Source: an uncultured Eubacteriales bacterium (lineage in GTDB: Bacteria; Bacillota; Clostridia; Oscillospirales; Oscillospiraceae). From it: a stretch of 34,274 nucleotides of DNA. Each line of letters starts with the position of its first letter. The stretch's first letter is position 1. The notes beneath the pieces were generated by a model. The model saw only the letters and a list, made by a program, of their open reading frames with translations. It was not told the DNA's origin and ran no database searches. A program made the translations under genes and the position numbers. Positions 6,147 through 14,001 of the stretch are shown here, one piece after another. The stretch is taken from positions 1 through 34,274 of the forward strand of contig ONNS01000046.1 of NCBI GenBank assembly GCA_900319275.1, in the 5' to 3' direction.

Positions 6147-6887
6147 GTGCAATTCCACGAATACGGCGCCGATCAGAACGAGACGATCCTGCTGCTCCAC
6201 GGCGGAGGCCTGTCCTGGTGGAACTATCGGGAGGCCGCGGAAACCCTGCAGAAAGAATTTCATGTGATCCTTCCGATCCTGGACGGTCACGCGCTCAGCG
6301 ACCGGCCGTTTACGACGATCGAGGACAATGCCGCCGAGCTCATCTCCTTCATCGACGAGCACTGCGGCGGCTCCGTGCTGCTGATCGGCGGGCTGTCGCT
6401 CGGCGGGCAGGTCCTGCTGGAAACGCTGTCGCAGCGCGCAGATATTTGTTCGTATGCCCTGGTCGAGAGCGCGGCTGTGATCCCATCCAAATTGACGAAC
6501 GCTCTGATTGCCCCGGCCTTCGGCAGCAGCTACGGATTGATTCGAAACAGAAGCTTTGCCAAAATGCAGTTTGAGTCGCTGCACATCCAACCGGCGCTTT
6601 TCGAGGACTACTACCGGGACACCTGCCGGATCAAAAAACAGGACATGATCGCTTTTATGAAGGCGAACACGTCCTATGCATTAAAAGAATCTTTCAGTTC
6701 CACATCTGCCCGCGTCCATGTATACATCGGGGAAAAGGAGACCGGCGAGATCCGGCGTTCCGCGGAAGCAATCTGCCGTGCGCTCCCGTCGGCCAGGCTG
6801 CACCGCCTGCCGACGCTGCGGCACGGAGAGTTTTCGATCAACCATGCGGAACGGTATGCGGACGCCATCCGGCAAATCGTCCGGTGA
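6147..6887 (+). CDS. Alpha/beta-fold hydrolase
   Basis: From the GTG start the protein is 246 residues long. The oxyanion-hole motif HGGG is at residues 18-21. The nucleophile elbow GLSLGG gives catalytic S84, and the catalytic His lies in LRHGEFSI near the C-terminus. This is a soluble serine hydrolase of the esterase/lactonase/C-C hydrolase type, substrate unknown. GTG 6147 was preferred to ATG 6111 because AAGGAGG ends 8-9 bases upstream of it. The extra N-terminus from 6111 (MEPRQKRRREQA) would only be a translation of that ribosome site. The gene converges with the MBL hydrolase on the other strand. Confidence 0.85.
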   Translation: MQFHEYGADQNETILLLHGGGLSWWNYREAAETLQKEFHVILPILDGHALSDRPFTTIEDNAAELISFIDEHCGGSVLLIGGLSLGGQVLLETLSQRADICSYALVESAAVIPSKLTNALIAPAFGSSYGLIRNRSFAKMQFESLHIQPALFEDYYRDTCRIKKQDMIAFMKANTSYALKESFSSTSARVHVYIGEKETGEIRRSAEAICRALPSARLHRLPTLRHGEFSINHAERYADAIRQIVR

Positions 6888-6957
6888 ACGCGAAACAGAT
6901 CTGGCGGATGTAAATAAAACGGATCCGCTTAGCAGACGCCAGATAACAAACGGGAAT

Positions 6958-6992
6958 CCCCCGGCACGGCAAACCTTTCGCCGCGCCGGGGG
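6958..6992. terminator. GC-rich hairpin between convergent genes
   Basis: CCCCCGGC (6958-6965) and CGGC (6967-6970) pair with GCCG (6980-6983) and GCCGGGGG (6985-6992). The plus-strand T tract starts only 8 bases later. It probably ends transcription of the alpha/beta hydrolase, and perhaps of the opposing gene. Confidence 0.5.
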
Positions 6993-7100
6993 ATAGCTGT
7001 CTTTTCTGCTGTTTAGTTGATGGAAAGTCCAAACCGCATGCTGCTCAAGCGATGCTCATCGGTGCCAGCACACGCTGAGAACAGGGGATAGGCTTCCCTT

Positions 7101-7937
7101 CTATATCGTGAAAACACCCGGTTTTTGTTCCGGATCGTGGCTGCAGAGCACAACGGCGCAGCCGGGGTCCGCGGCCATATCCGCGATCCAGCGGAGACTC
7201 TTCTGCTGAAAGCCGCGGGCAAAGCCGAAGCCGGGGACGATCATCTCCTGCCAGTTGCGCCGGGAAAAGGCAGCGTCCGCGGTGAGCAGCGCGAAGCGCG
7301 CACCGTTTCGAATGACGATGGCAGCCTGTCCCTCGGTATGTCCCGGCACATTGACCAGTTGAAGACTCTCGTCTTCGAACAGATCGATCACCCAATGATT
7401 CGGGCCGAGCGGCGAGCCGCGATAATACGGCCGCTCCATGGGGTATTGGATCCACAGCTCCTGCGGCTGTCTCGGCCTGTACACGCTGCGGCAGGACCAA
7501 TAGTACTCATATTCCGGAAGCACGATATGCTTTGCCTGCTGCACATGTCTGAGCCCCGATACATGGTCGACGTCCAGATGCGTCAGAAGCACATAGTCCA
7601 GATCCTGCGGCTGAATGCCCAGGCTGGAAAGCTGCTCGTGGATCGCCATCCCGCTTGGAACAAAGGGGTGAAGCAGCGCGGCCATGCGGGGCGGAAAAAT
7701 CGCGGCGACCGCCTTGGAATCGTACACACCCGCGGGGCTGATCTCCCGGCACAGGCCGGTGTCCACAAGAATCAGACCCTTCGGATGCTCGATCAGATAG
7801 GTGAAAACGGGCAGTGTGATCCGCCCTCTATCCGGGGCCGTCAGTTGTCTGGCGGCTTCGATCAGGTCGAAGCGCCTGCCGAAGGGAACCGTCGGGTCAA
7901 CCCGAATGCATCCGCACTGCAGCACATGAATGTTCAT
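7101..7937 (-). CDS. MBL-fold metallohydrolase (N-acyl-homoserine-lactonase-like)
   Basis: This 278-residue metallo-beta-lactamase-fold protein has no signal peptide. The metal-binding motif is THLDVDH, with H120, D122, D124 and H125 (HxDxDH, a variant of HxHxDH). It is followed by the second-site histidine in NVPGHTEG and the aspartate in LLTADAAF. The overall layout (N-terminal YLIEHPKGLILVDTG, then LDYVLLTHLDVDHVSGL) is that of the AHL-lactonase-like branch. Many members there hydrolyse other lactones or esters, so quorum quenching should not be assumed. The gene lies 74 bases downstream of the AraC regulator on the same strand and could be its partner. The ATG at 7937 follows an AGGAT site. 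Confidence 0.85.
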   Translation of the reverse strand: MNIHVLQCGCIRVDPTVPFGRRFDLIEAARQLTAPDRGRITLPVFTYLIEHPKGLILVDTGLCREISPAGVYDSKAVAAIFPPRMAALLHPFVPSGMAIHEQLSSLGIQPQDLDYVLLTHLDVDHVSGLRHVQQAKHIVLPEYEYYWSCRSVYRPRQPQELWIQYPMERPYYRGSPLGPNHWVIDLFEDESLQLVNVPGHTEGQAAIVIRNGARFALLTADAAFSRRNWQEMIVPGFGFARGFQQKSLRWIADMAADPGCAVVLCSHDPEQKPGVFTI

Positions 7938-8011
7938 GGAATCATCCTTTTGTTATTCTTTAACGCGCCGGCAGTCCCTGCCGTGGATTTATATTGTTCA
8001 GCCCTGTCCAT

Positions 8012-9268
8012 TTATACCGTATGCCGGAATTTTTTCCGGTACTGCGCGGGGGTGTAGCCCGCGGTGTCGCGAAAACATTGAATAAAATAGTTCACAGTGT
8101 TGAAGGCGAGGCGATCGGCAATTTCATTTACGGCCAGGTCGGAGGTTTCGAGCAGCACCTTGGCCCGTTCGACCTTCACATAGCGGATATAGCTGCTGAC
8201 GGACTGACCGGTCTCTTTTTTGAATTTCTCGGTCAGATAGTACTCCGTGTAGCCCACCAGCGCCGCCAGATCCGCAGTGCGGATCTTCCGGTCGAGGCTG
8301 AGCTCGATGTAATCGCAGCATTTCTGAATGGCGTGGGAATAGCTCGGGTTCGTACGCAGGTGGTGGACACGGTAGATAAAGTCGTGGTACATCGCGTGGG
8401 CTAACGCCGACAGCTCGCCCGAGTCCCGGCAGTTTTCCGCCGACTGGATATACGAATCCCCCAGCGGATAGGCGATCTCCGGCGAGAGGCCGCCCTCCAT
8501 GGCCGCACGGCTCACCAGCGTGGTAAAGACAACGATGCTGGTTTTCACCTGCCGCAGCGGGTCCTGCCCCTGGATCGGTACGCCGGGACTCAGGCGTACA
8601 CTGCCCTGAAGGACGTCGTGGTAGTTGATATCCCCGTTGCGGACCATCTGCAGCATGGCACGCTCGGAGAGATAGACCTTGTTCCGGTCCCGTGTGCCGA
8701 GCGCCTCGGTGGAGAGTGCCGCTTCGGCGGCGTGCGCGGCGTCGAAGGCATCCAAACCCAGCTGCTGCCCGGTGAGCATATTGTGCACCAGCACGACGTA
8801 GCGGATGAAGACCGCATACGACATAACAGGGAGCACGGGCAGCAGCCGGATCAGTGCCGACACCCAGGCGGCGTTTTTCTGCGTGTCGGTATAGGCGCGC
8901 AGACCTGCGCGCAGATGCCGCTCGAACGGGCGGGTATAGAAGACCGGGCCGATCACGAACAGCAGCCGACGGTCCCGCTCGGATTCATAGCTGAGCGCCC
9001 ACTGCATCCCGATCGGCGAGCCGATGATCTGCGGGCGGGTGTTGTCCGCATCTTCGGCATAGGCGATCAGCTTTTCCCTGCCGCCCAGCAGGGCGAAGGC
9101 CTGCGCGAGAATATCGCGCTCCGGCTCCGGGCAGGAGCCGGCAATATACTGTCCGTCCGGATCATAACACCAGACGTAAAATTTCTCACCGGCAGGCATC
9201 AGACTCTCCAGAAGAACAAGGTTTTCCTCTGCCCGCGTCATGAATTGCCGGTAGTTTTCAAGCTCCAT
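8012..9268 (-). CDS. AraC-family transcriptional regulator of the glycoside locus
   Basis: This 418-residue regulator has an AraC/XylS DNA-binding domain in its last 100 residues or so. The first helix-turn-helix reads KIRTADLAALVGYTEYYLTE and the second NEIADRLAFNTVNYFIQCF, ending in GYTPAQYRKKF. The N-terminal 150 residues resemble a PAS/GAF-like ligand sensor rather than the AraC cupin (FYVWCYDPDGQYIAGSCPEP, then WALSYES). This layout is common in regulators of sugar operons in gut Clostridia. It is transcribed divergently from the transporter-glycosidase operon, so it is the likely activator of that operon, responding to an imported sugar or degradation product. The ATG at 9268 is preceded by a GGGGGCG-type site. 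Confidence 0.9.
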   Translation of the reverse strand: MELENYRQFMTRAEENLVLLESLMPAGEKFYVWCYDPDGQYIAGSCPEPERDILAQAFALLGGREKLIAYAEDADNTRPQIIGSPIGMQWALSYESERDRRLLFVIGPVFYTRPFERHLRAGLRAYTDTQKNAAWVSALIRLLPVLPVMSYAVFIRYVVLVHNMLTGQQLGLDAFDAAHAAEAALSTEALGTRDRNKVYLSERAMLQMVRNGDINYHDVLQGSVRLSPGVPIQGQDPLRQVKTSIVVFTTLVSRAAMEGGLSPEIAYPLGDSYIQSAENCRDSGELSALAHAMYHDFIYRVHHLRTNPSYSHAIQKCCDYIELSLDRKIRTADLAALVGYTEYYLTEKFKKETGQSVSSYIRYVKVERAKVLLETSDLAVNEIADRLAFNTVNYFIQCFRDTAGYTPAQYRKKFRHTV

Positions 9269-9294
9269 GCCATATCGCCCCCGATTCTTTTATC

Positions 9295-9323
9295 AGTATA
9301 ACACGCCTTGTGCAAACTCACAA
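9295..9323 (-). promoter_or_regulatory. Promoter of the araC-type gene
   Basis: On the minus strand TTGTGA (9318-9323) and TATACT (9295-9300) are 17 bases apart. This points to the AraC gene start at 9268. Confidence 0.65.
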
Positions 9324-9324
9324 G
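9307..9324. promoter_or_regulatory. Candidate operator palindrome
   Basis: CTTGTG (9307-9312) and CACAAG (9319-9324) are perfect inverted half-sites with a 6-base spacer, in the divergent intergenic region. The site overlaps the -35 box of the regulator promoter and lies about 40 bases upstream of the transporter promoter. That position would suit autoregulation. Confidence 0.4.
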
Positions 9325-9364
9325 AATCATCCTTAAATTTTGTAATTTTTCCGGATTTTTTGAG

Positions 9365-9393
9365 TTTACGCTTTTTTGCCCAATCTGTAAGAT
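9365..9393 (+). promoter_or_regulatory. Promoter of the transporter-glycosidase operon
   Basis: TTTACG (9365-9370) and TAAGAT (9388-9393) are separated by 17 bases. The transcript would start near 9400, 49 bases before the ATG at 9449. The weak -35 box suits an activator-dependent promoter. Confidence 0.5.
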
Positions 9394-9486
9394 AGAACCA
9401 TCGGAAATCCCCAAACCAAATCTATTACACAGAAAAGAGGAACGTCCCATGGCAAAAGAAAACTTACCCAAAGCCAGATCGACGGC

Positions 9487-10965
9487 GTGGAGTATCGCCG
9501 CGCCAAACTGTGGCAGATCATCTTAGTGGCCTTCAACGCCTTCAACGGCATGGCCATGTATTTTCTGATCGGTCTCGCCAGCTACTCGGCCAGCATCGGT
9601 TATGGCATCGCCACGCTCGTGGTCGGCGGCCTGCTGACCTTCACCCGCATCTTTGACGCTATCACCGACCCCTTGCTCGCGTTTGTCTACGACCGCTTCA
9701 ACACGCCCTTCGGCAAGGTCCGCCCGCTGATGCTGCTGGGCTGGGCGATCCAGAGTCTCGGCGTCGTGTGCCTGTTCAATGTCTTCTCCAGCAAGGGCCA
9801 CGGCATCCCGGTATTCCTGGCCTGCTACATGCTCTATGTCATCGGCTACACGATCGTCAACATGACCGCGCAGACCCTGCCCGCCCTGATGACCAACGAC
9901 CCGAAGCAGCGCCCCACCGTCGGCGTGTGGCAGACGGCGCTGAACTACATCACCCCGATGGCGCTGAACATCGTGGTCTATACCAAGCTCATGCCGGCCA
10001 TGGGCGGCAGCTTCAACCAGGCCTTCCTGAACGTGACCACCTGGCTGTGCGTCGGCATTTCGTTCGTTGGTGTTGTCCTCGTCTGCATCGGCATCTCCGC
10101 CTACGATAAGCCCGAGAACTTCAAGGGCATCGGCAAGACCGAGCGTCTGAAGCTCAAGGATATGTGGGATGTGCTGAAAAACAACAAGCCCCTGCAGAGC
10201 TACATCATCTCCGCCTCCTCCGACAAGATCGCCCAGCAGGCCTCCTCCGCTTCGATCGTCAGCACGATGCTCAACGGCATTCTGATCGGCAACATGGGCC
10301 TTGCGACCACGCTGAGCATGATCGGTATGTTCCCCTCGATCATCTTTGCGATCCTCGGCGCGCGCTACGCCGGCAAGCACGGCAACAAGGAGTCGATCGT
10401 GGCCTGGACGCGCTACAGCATCTTTGCCAACATCGCGATGATCGCCTTCTTCATCATCACCCGCAACACGGTCGGAACCACGGCAATCTCCAGCTCCCTG
10501 CTGTTCAAGATTCTCTTTATCGTGCTGACCTTTGCCGTCAACGGCTTTGCGATGGGCGTCACCACGGCCAACACCGGCTTCATGGCCGACCTGATCGACT
10601 TTGAGCTCGACCGCAGCGGCAAGTATATCCCCGCCGTGGTCTCCGGCACCTACAGCCTGGTCGACAAGATCGTCTCCTCGTTCTCCGCCGCGATCGCTAC
10701 CGGCTGCGTGGCCCTGATCGGCTACACCACCACGATGCCCCAGCCCACCGATGAGCAGACCGCCGGCGTGTTCTGGATGACCATGTTCCTGCGCTACGGT
10801 CTCGCGATCCTCGGCTTCCTCTGCACGCTGCTCGCCATGCGCGGCTGCAAGCTCGGTCGGAGCGAGATGGTCGAGGTCCAGAAGCGCATCGCCGACAAGA
10901 AAGCGGCGGCGCAGGGACAGTTCTTTGCAGAAAAGCTGCATGAGGGAGATCCCGAAAATGCGTAA
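9487..10965 (+). CDS. GPH-family (MFS) sugar/glycoside symporter, frameshifted at its start
   Basis: This 12-helix transporter of the glycoside-pentoside-hexuronide:cation symporter family resembles MelB, LacS and XynB. The signature RIFDAITDPLLAFVYDR lies between helices 2 and 3. From GTG 9487 it has 492 residues, close to the family norm. The natural start appears to be ATG 9449, with an AGAGGAA ribosome site, but that frame (MAKENLPKAR) is one base out. The transporter frame upstream of 9487 reads KLTQSQIDGVEYRRAKLW, so one A seems to have been lost from the A run at 9459-9462. Translation could begin at GTG 9487, which lacks a ribosome site. Only the cytoplasmic N-terminal tail is affected. 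It is the first gene of the operon and overlaps GH2 (ATG 10958). Confidence 0.85.
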   Translation: MEYRRAKLWQIILVAFNAFNGMAMYFLIGLASYSASIGYGIATLVVGGLLTFTRIFDAITDPLLAFVYDRFNTPFGKVRPLMLLGWAIQSLGVVCLFNVFSSKGHGIPVFLACYMLYVIGYTIVNMTAQTLPALMTNDPKQRPTVGVWQTALNYITPMALNIVVYTKLMPAMGGSFNQAFLNVTTWLCVGISFVGVVLVCIGISAYDKPENFKGIGKTERLKLKDMWDVLKNNKPLQSYIISASSDKIAQQASSASIVSTMLNGILIGNMGLATTLSMIGMFPSIIFAILGARYAGKHGNKESIVAWTRYSIFANIAMIAFFIITRNTVGTTAISSSLLFKILFIVLTFAVNGFAMGVTTANTGFMADLIDFELDRSGKYIPAVVSGTYSLVDKIVSSFSAAIATGCVALIGYTTTMPQPTDEQTAGVFWMTMFLRYGLAILGFLCTLLAMRGCKLGRSEMVEVQKRIADKKAAAQGQFFAEKLHEGDPENA

Positions 10966-13144
10966 CATCACAAGCATCAACGAGGGATGGCGGTTTTTAA
11001 AAGCCGCCATCCCCGCGGCGCAGGCCGTGGAATTCGCAGCCCGGGGCGAGGCGGTAACGCTGCCCCACACCTGGAACGCTGTGGACGGACAGGACGGCGG
11101 CAACGACTACCACCGCGGGACCTGCTGGTATGTCCGCGAGCTCACGAAAGCCGAGACCGCCGGGGAGCGGCTGTTTCTGGAGATCAACGGCGCGGCCATG
11201 ACGGCCGAGGTCTACTTAAACGGTGAGAAGCTCTGCCGTCACGAGGGCGGCTACTCCGCCTTCCGTGTGGAGCTGACAGAGCATCTGGCGGAGAAAAACG
11301 TCCTTGCCATATCGGTAAATAACGAGGACAACACCACGGTTTACCCCCAGAAGGCCGACTTCACCTTCTACGGCGGGCTCTACCGCACCGTGAATCTGAT
11401 CGCCGTGCCGGAAGAGCACTTCGAGCTCTTGAAGGACGGCACGCCCGGCATCAAGGTCACGCCCGTGGTGGACCTCGAAAAAAAGACCGCCACTGTCACC
11501 GTGGAGACCTGGCACAACGGCCAGTTGGTTGACATAACTGTAAACGGAGAGACCAGAACCGTCGAGCGCTGCGCCGAATTCGTGATCGAAAACGTGCACC
11601 TCTGGGACGGCGTGGACGATCCGTACCTCTACACGGCCACAGCGAAGCTGCCCTCGGGCGACGAGGTCAGCACCCGCTTCGGCTGCCGGGTTTTCCATTG
11701 CGATAGCGAGAAGGGTTTCTTCCTCAACGGCCGCAGCTATCCGCTGCGCGGTGTCAGCCGCCACCAGGACCGCAAGGGCAAGGGCAACGCCCTAAGCTAT
11801 GAGGATCACAAGGCCGACATGGCCATCATCCGTGAGCTTGGCGCGAACACGCTGCGCCTGGCCCACTATCAGCACGCGCAGGAGTTCTATGACCTCTGCG
11901 ACGAAAACGGCATTGTCGTCTGGGCCGAGATCCCGTATATCACGATGCACATGCCGAATGGGCGGCAGAACACGCTCGACCAGATGCGCGAGCTCATTAC
12001 CCAGTGCTACAACCACCCCTGCATCGCCGTCTGGGGCCTCTCGAACGAGATCACGGCGGCCAGCGCCGTGAACGAGGAGCTGCTCGAAAACCATCGGCTG
12101 CTCAATGAGCTCTGCCACCGCATGGACAAGACCCGTTTGACAACGATGGCCGATGTGTTTATGCTGGAAATAGACAGCCCGATTCTGGAAATCCCCGACA
12201 TCAACAGCTATAACCTCTATTTCGGCTGGTATCTCGGAGAGCTCGAGCAGACCGACGAGTTCTTTGACGAATACCACGCGAAATACCCCGAGCGGGTGAT
12301 CGGTTTCAGTGAGTACGGCGCGGATGCGAATCCCGCTTTTCACAGCAGCCACCCCGAAAAGGGCGATTATACCGAGGAGTACCAGGCCCTCTATCACGAG
12401 CACATGCTGCGCATGATCGAGGCGCGGCCTTACCTCTGGGCGACGCACGTCTGGAACCTCTTCGATTTCGCCGCCGACGGGCGCGACGAGGGCGGCAAGC
12501 ACGGCGAGAATCAGAAGGGTCTGGTCACCTTCGACCGCAGCCTCCGCAAGGACGCCTTCTATCTCTACAAGGCCGCCTGGAACAAGACCGAGCCCTTTGT
12601 GCACCTCTGCGGCAAGCGGTATGTCAACCGCTGCGAGGACGAGACCGAGATCAAGGTCTATTCCAACTGCGAGGAAATCAAGCTCTATGTGGACGGCAGT
12701 CTGATCGGCACGCAGAGCGGCAGGACCGTCTTCCGCTTCCGCATCCCGCTGCTGGGCGAGCATCTGATCCGCGCCGAGGCCGGGGAGGTCAGTGACACGA
12801 TGGTCGTCCGCCGCGTCAGCGAGCCGGATGAGAGCTATATCTTCAACAAGGCCGCGGCATCGGTCACAAACTGGTTTGACGCCGACGAGATCGACCCGAG
12901 TTGCTTCTCGATCCAGGATACGCTGGGCGAGATCCGCTCGCATCCCCAGGCCGGTGCGATCGTGGATGCCATGATGGCCAAGGGCGCCTCCGAGCGCGGT
13001 GACGTGGCCGACGCGGTCAAGGATAACCCCGCGCTGCAGCGCATGATGGGCCGCATGACGATGCTGAGCCTCCTCAAGCAGGGCGGCGCGGACGAAGAGA
13101 GCATCAAACAGCTCAACCGCATTTTGCAGGGCATAAAAAAATGA
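10958..13144 (+). CDS. Glycoside hydrolase family 2 (beta-galactosidase/beta-glucuronidase type)
   Basis: This 728-residue intracellular GH2 enzyme has an N-terminal sugar-binding jelly roll (LPHTWNAVDGQDGGNDYHRG). An immunoglobulin-like domain follows, then the TIM barrel starting at PLRGVSRHQDRKGKG. The acid/base is E364 in WGLSNEIT and the nucleophile E452 in GFSEYGAD. The HYQHAQEFYDLCDENGI and VWAEIPYI blocks are typical. The last 90 residues are a helical, methionine-rich extension (LGEIRSHPQAGAIVDAMMAK) seen in some Firmicute GH2 proteins, perhaps for oligomerisation. Specificity (galactosidase, glucuronidase or other) cannot be set from sequence alone. ATG 10958 has a GGGAG site and overlaps the transporter stop. 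Its ATGA overlap with the next gene indicates coupling. Confidence 0.93.
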   Translation: MRNITSINEGWRFLKAAIPAAQAVEFAARGEAVTLPHTWNAVDGQDGGNDYHRGTCWYVRELTKAETAGERLFLEINGAAMTAEVYLNGEKLCRHEGGYSAFRVELTEHLAEKNVLAISVNNEDNTTVYPQKADFTFYGGLYRTVNLIAVPEEHFELLKDGTPGIKVTPVVDLEKKTATVTVETWHNGQLVDITVNGETRTVERCAEFVIENVHLWDGVDDPYLYTATAKLPSGDEVSTRFGCRVFHCDSEKGFFLNGRSYPLRGVSRHQDRKGKGNALSYEDHKADMAIIRELGANTLRLAHYQHAQEFYDLCDENGIVVWAEIPYITMHMPNGRQNTLDQMRELITQCYNHPCIAVWGLSNEITAASAVNEELLENHRLLNELCHRMDKTRLTTMADVFMLEIDSPILEIPDINSYNLYFGWYLGELEQTDEFFDEYHAKYPERVIGFSEYGADANPAFHSSHPEKGDYTEEYQALYHEHMLRMIEARPYLWATHVWNLFDFAADGRDEGGKHGENQKGLVTFDRSLRKDAFYLYKAAWNKTEPFVHLCGKRYVNRCEDETEIKVYSNCEEIKLYVDGSLIGTQSGRTVFRFRIPLLGEHLIRAEAGEVSDTMVVRRVSEPDESYIFNKAAASVTNWFDADEIDPSCFSIQDTLGEIRSHPQAGAIVDAMMAKGASERGDVADAVKDNPALQRMMGRMTMLSLLKQGGADEESIKQLNRILQGIKK
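10984..11013. repeat. Near-perfect palindrome just inside the GH2 gene
   Basis: GGGATGGCGG (10984-10993) pairs with CCGCCATCCC (11004-11013) around a 10-base TTTTTAAAAG centre that is itself largely self-complementary. It begins 26 bases after the GH2 start codon and would form a very stable hairpin in the mRNA. Confidence 0.7.
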
Positions 13145-14001
13145 AGACATATGTACAGCAGATCATGCTGGGCACTGTGACGTCGAGCGAGTCACAGGCC
13201 CGCGAGACACTCAAACGCATCAAGGCCGCCGGTTACGACGGCCTTGAACTCAATCGCTTTATGATCCACCCCTCGTCGATGATGGTGCGTCTGATGACCC
13301 GCGCGGCGGGCATGCCCACCGGCAACGGCGGAAAGCTCGACTGGCACGCGCTGCTCCGCGAGAGCGGTCTTGCGGTCGCCAGCCTGCACGCCGATCTCGG
13401 CTCGCTGGAACGCGAGAGTGACGCCGTTGCGCAGGAGGCCAGGAGCTTCGGCACAGACAAGGTGGTCATCACCGGCATGTACCGCTTTGACTACAGCGAC
13501 GAGAACACCGTGCGCGCGCTGGCCGAACGCCTCAACAAGGCGGGCGCGGCGCTGAAAGCACAGGGGATCTCTCTTTTGTACCACAACCACAATATCGAGC
13601 TTCTGCAGGTCCGGCCCGGCCTGCGCGCCTGTGAGCTTCTGCTGGACGAGACGGATGAGAATTATGTGAACTATGAATTCGACAGCTACTGGTTCACCGA
13701 CGGCGGCGCGGACGCGAAGGCCTGGATGCGGCGGCTGGGCAGCCGCATGAAGCTCTGGCACATCAACGACCGGGGCAGCCGCCAGCAGGGGAGCGCCATG
13801 ACGCCGATTCTGAAGGCGGACAGCATGGAACTCGGCACCGGGAACATGGATCTGGACGGCCTGTGGCAGCTCGCAGAGGAGAACGGCGTCGAGACCGTGG
13901 TGCTTGAGAGCCACAAAAACTGGATCGACAAGGACCCCGTGAAGAGTCTGGAGCTGAGCGCCCGTTGGCTCCAAGCGAAGGGATGCAATGCACATGATTG
14001 A
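13141..14001 (+). CDS. Sugar phosphate isomerase/epimerase (AP endonuclease 2-type TIM barrel)
   Basis: This 286-residue protein has the xylose-isomerase-like TIM barrel pattern. The N-terminal substrate strand is GYDGLELNRFM. Metal-binding residues are in LLYHNHNIELLQ, YEFDSYWF, LWHINDRG and VVLESHKNW. Family members isomerise or epimerise free or phosphorylated sugars, inositols and 3-keto-glycosides. The precise reaction is unknown, but the position between GH2 and GH78 genes implies that it handles a monosaccharide or oxidised glycoside released by them. ATG 13141 overlaps the GH2 stop, and its 3' end overlaps the GH78 start by 14 bases. Confidence 0.85.
   Translation: MKTYVQQIMLGTVTSSESQARETLKRIKAAGYDGLELNRFMIHPSSMMVRLMTRAAGMPTGNGGKLDWHALLRESGLAVASLHADLGSLERESDAVAQEARSFGTDKVVITGMYRFDYSDENTVRALAERLNKAGAALKAQGISLLYHNHNIELLQVRPGLRACELLLDETDENYVNYEFDSYWFTDGGADAKAWMRRLGSRMKLWHINDRGSRQQGSAMTPILKADSMELGTGNMDLDGLWQLAEENGVETVVLESHKNWIDKDPVKSLELSARWLQAKGCNAHD

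Noticed and set aside
7101-7937. Quorum-quenching AHL lactonase
   Set aside because: The fold branch fits, but the HxDxDH variant and lack of context do not support a specific lactone substrate.
9523-11103. 526-codon minus-strand frame opposite the GPH transporter
   Set aside because: Composition is rich in His, Gly and Asp with no membrane or domain pattern. It is a shadow of the transporter.
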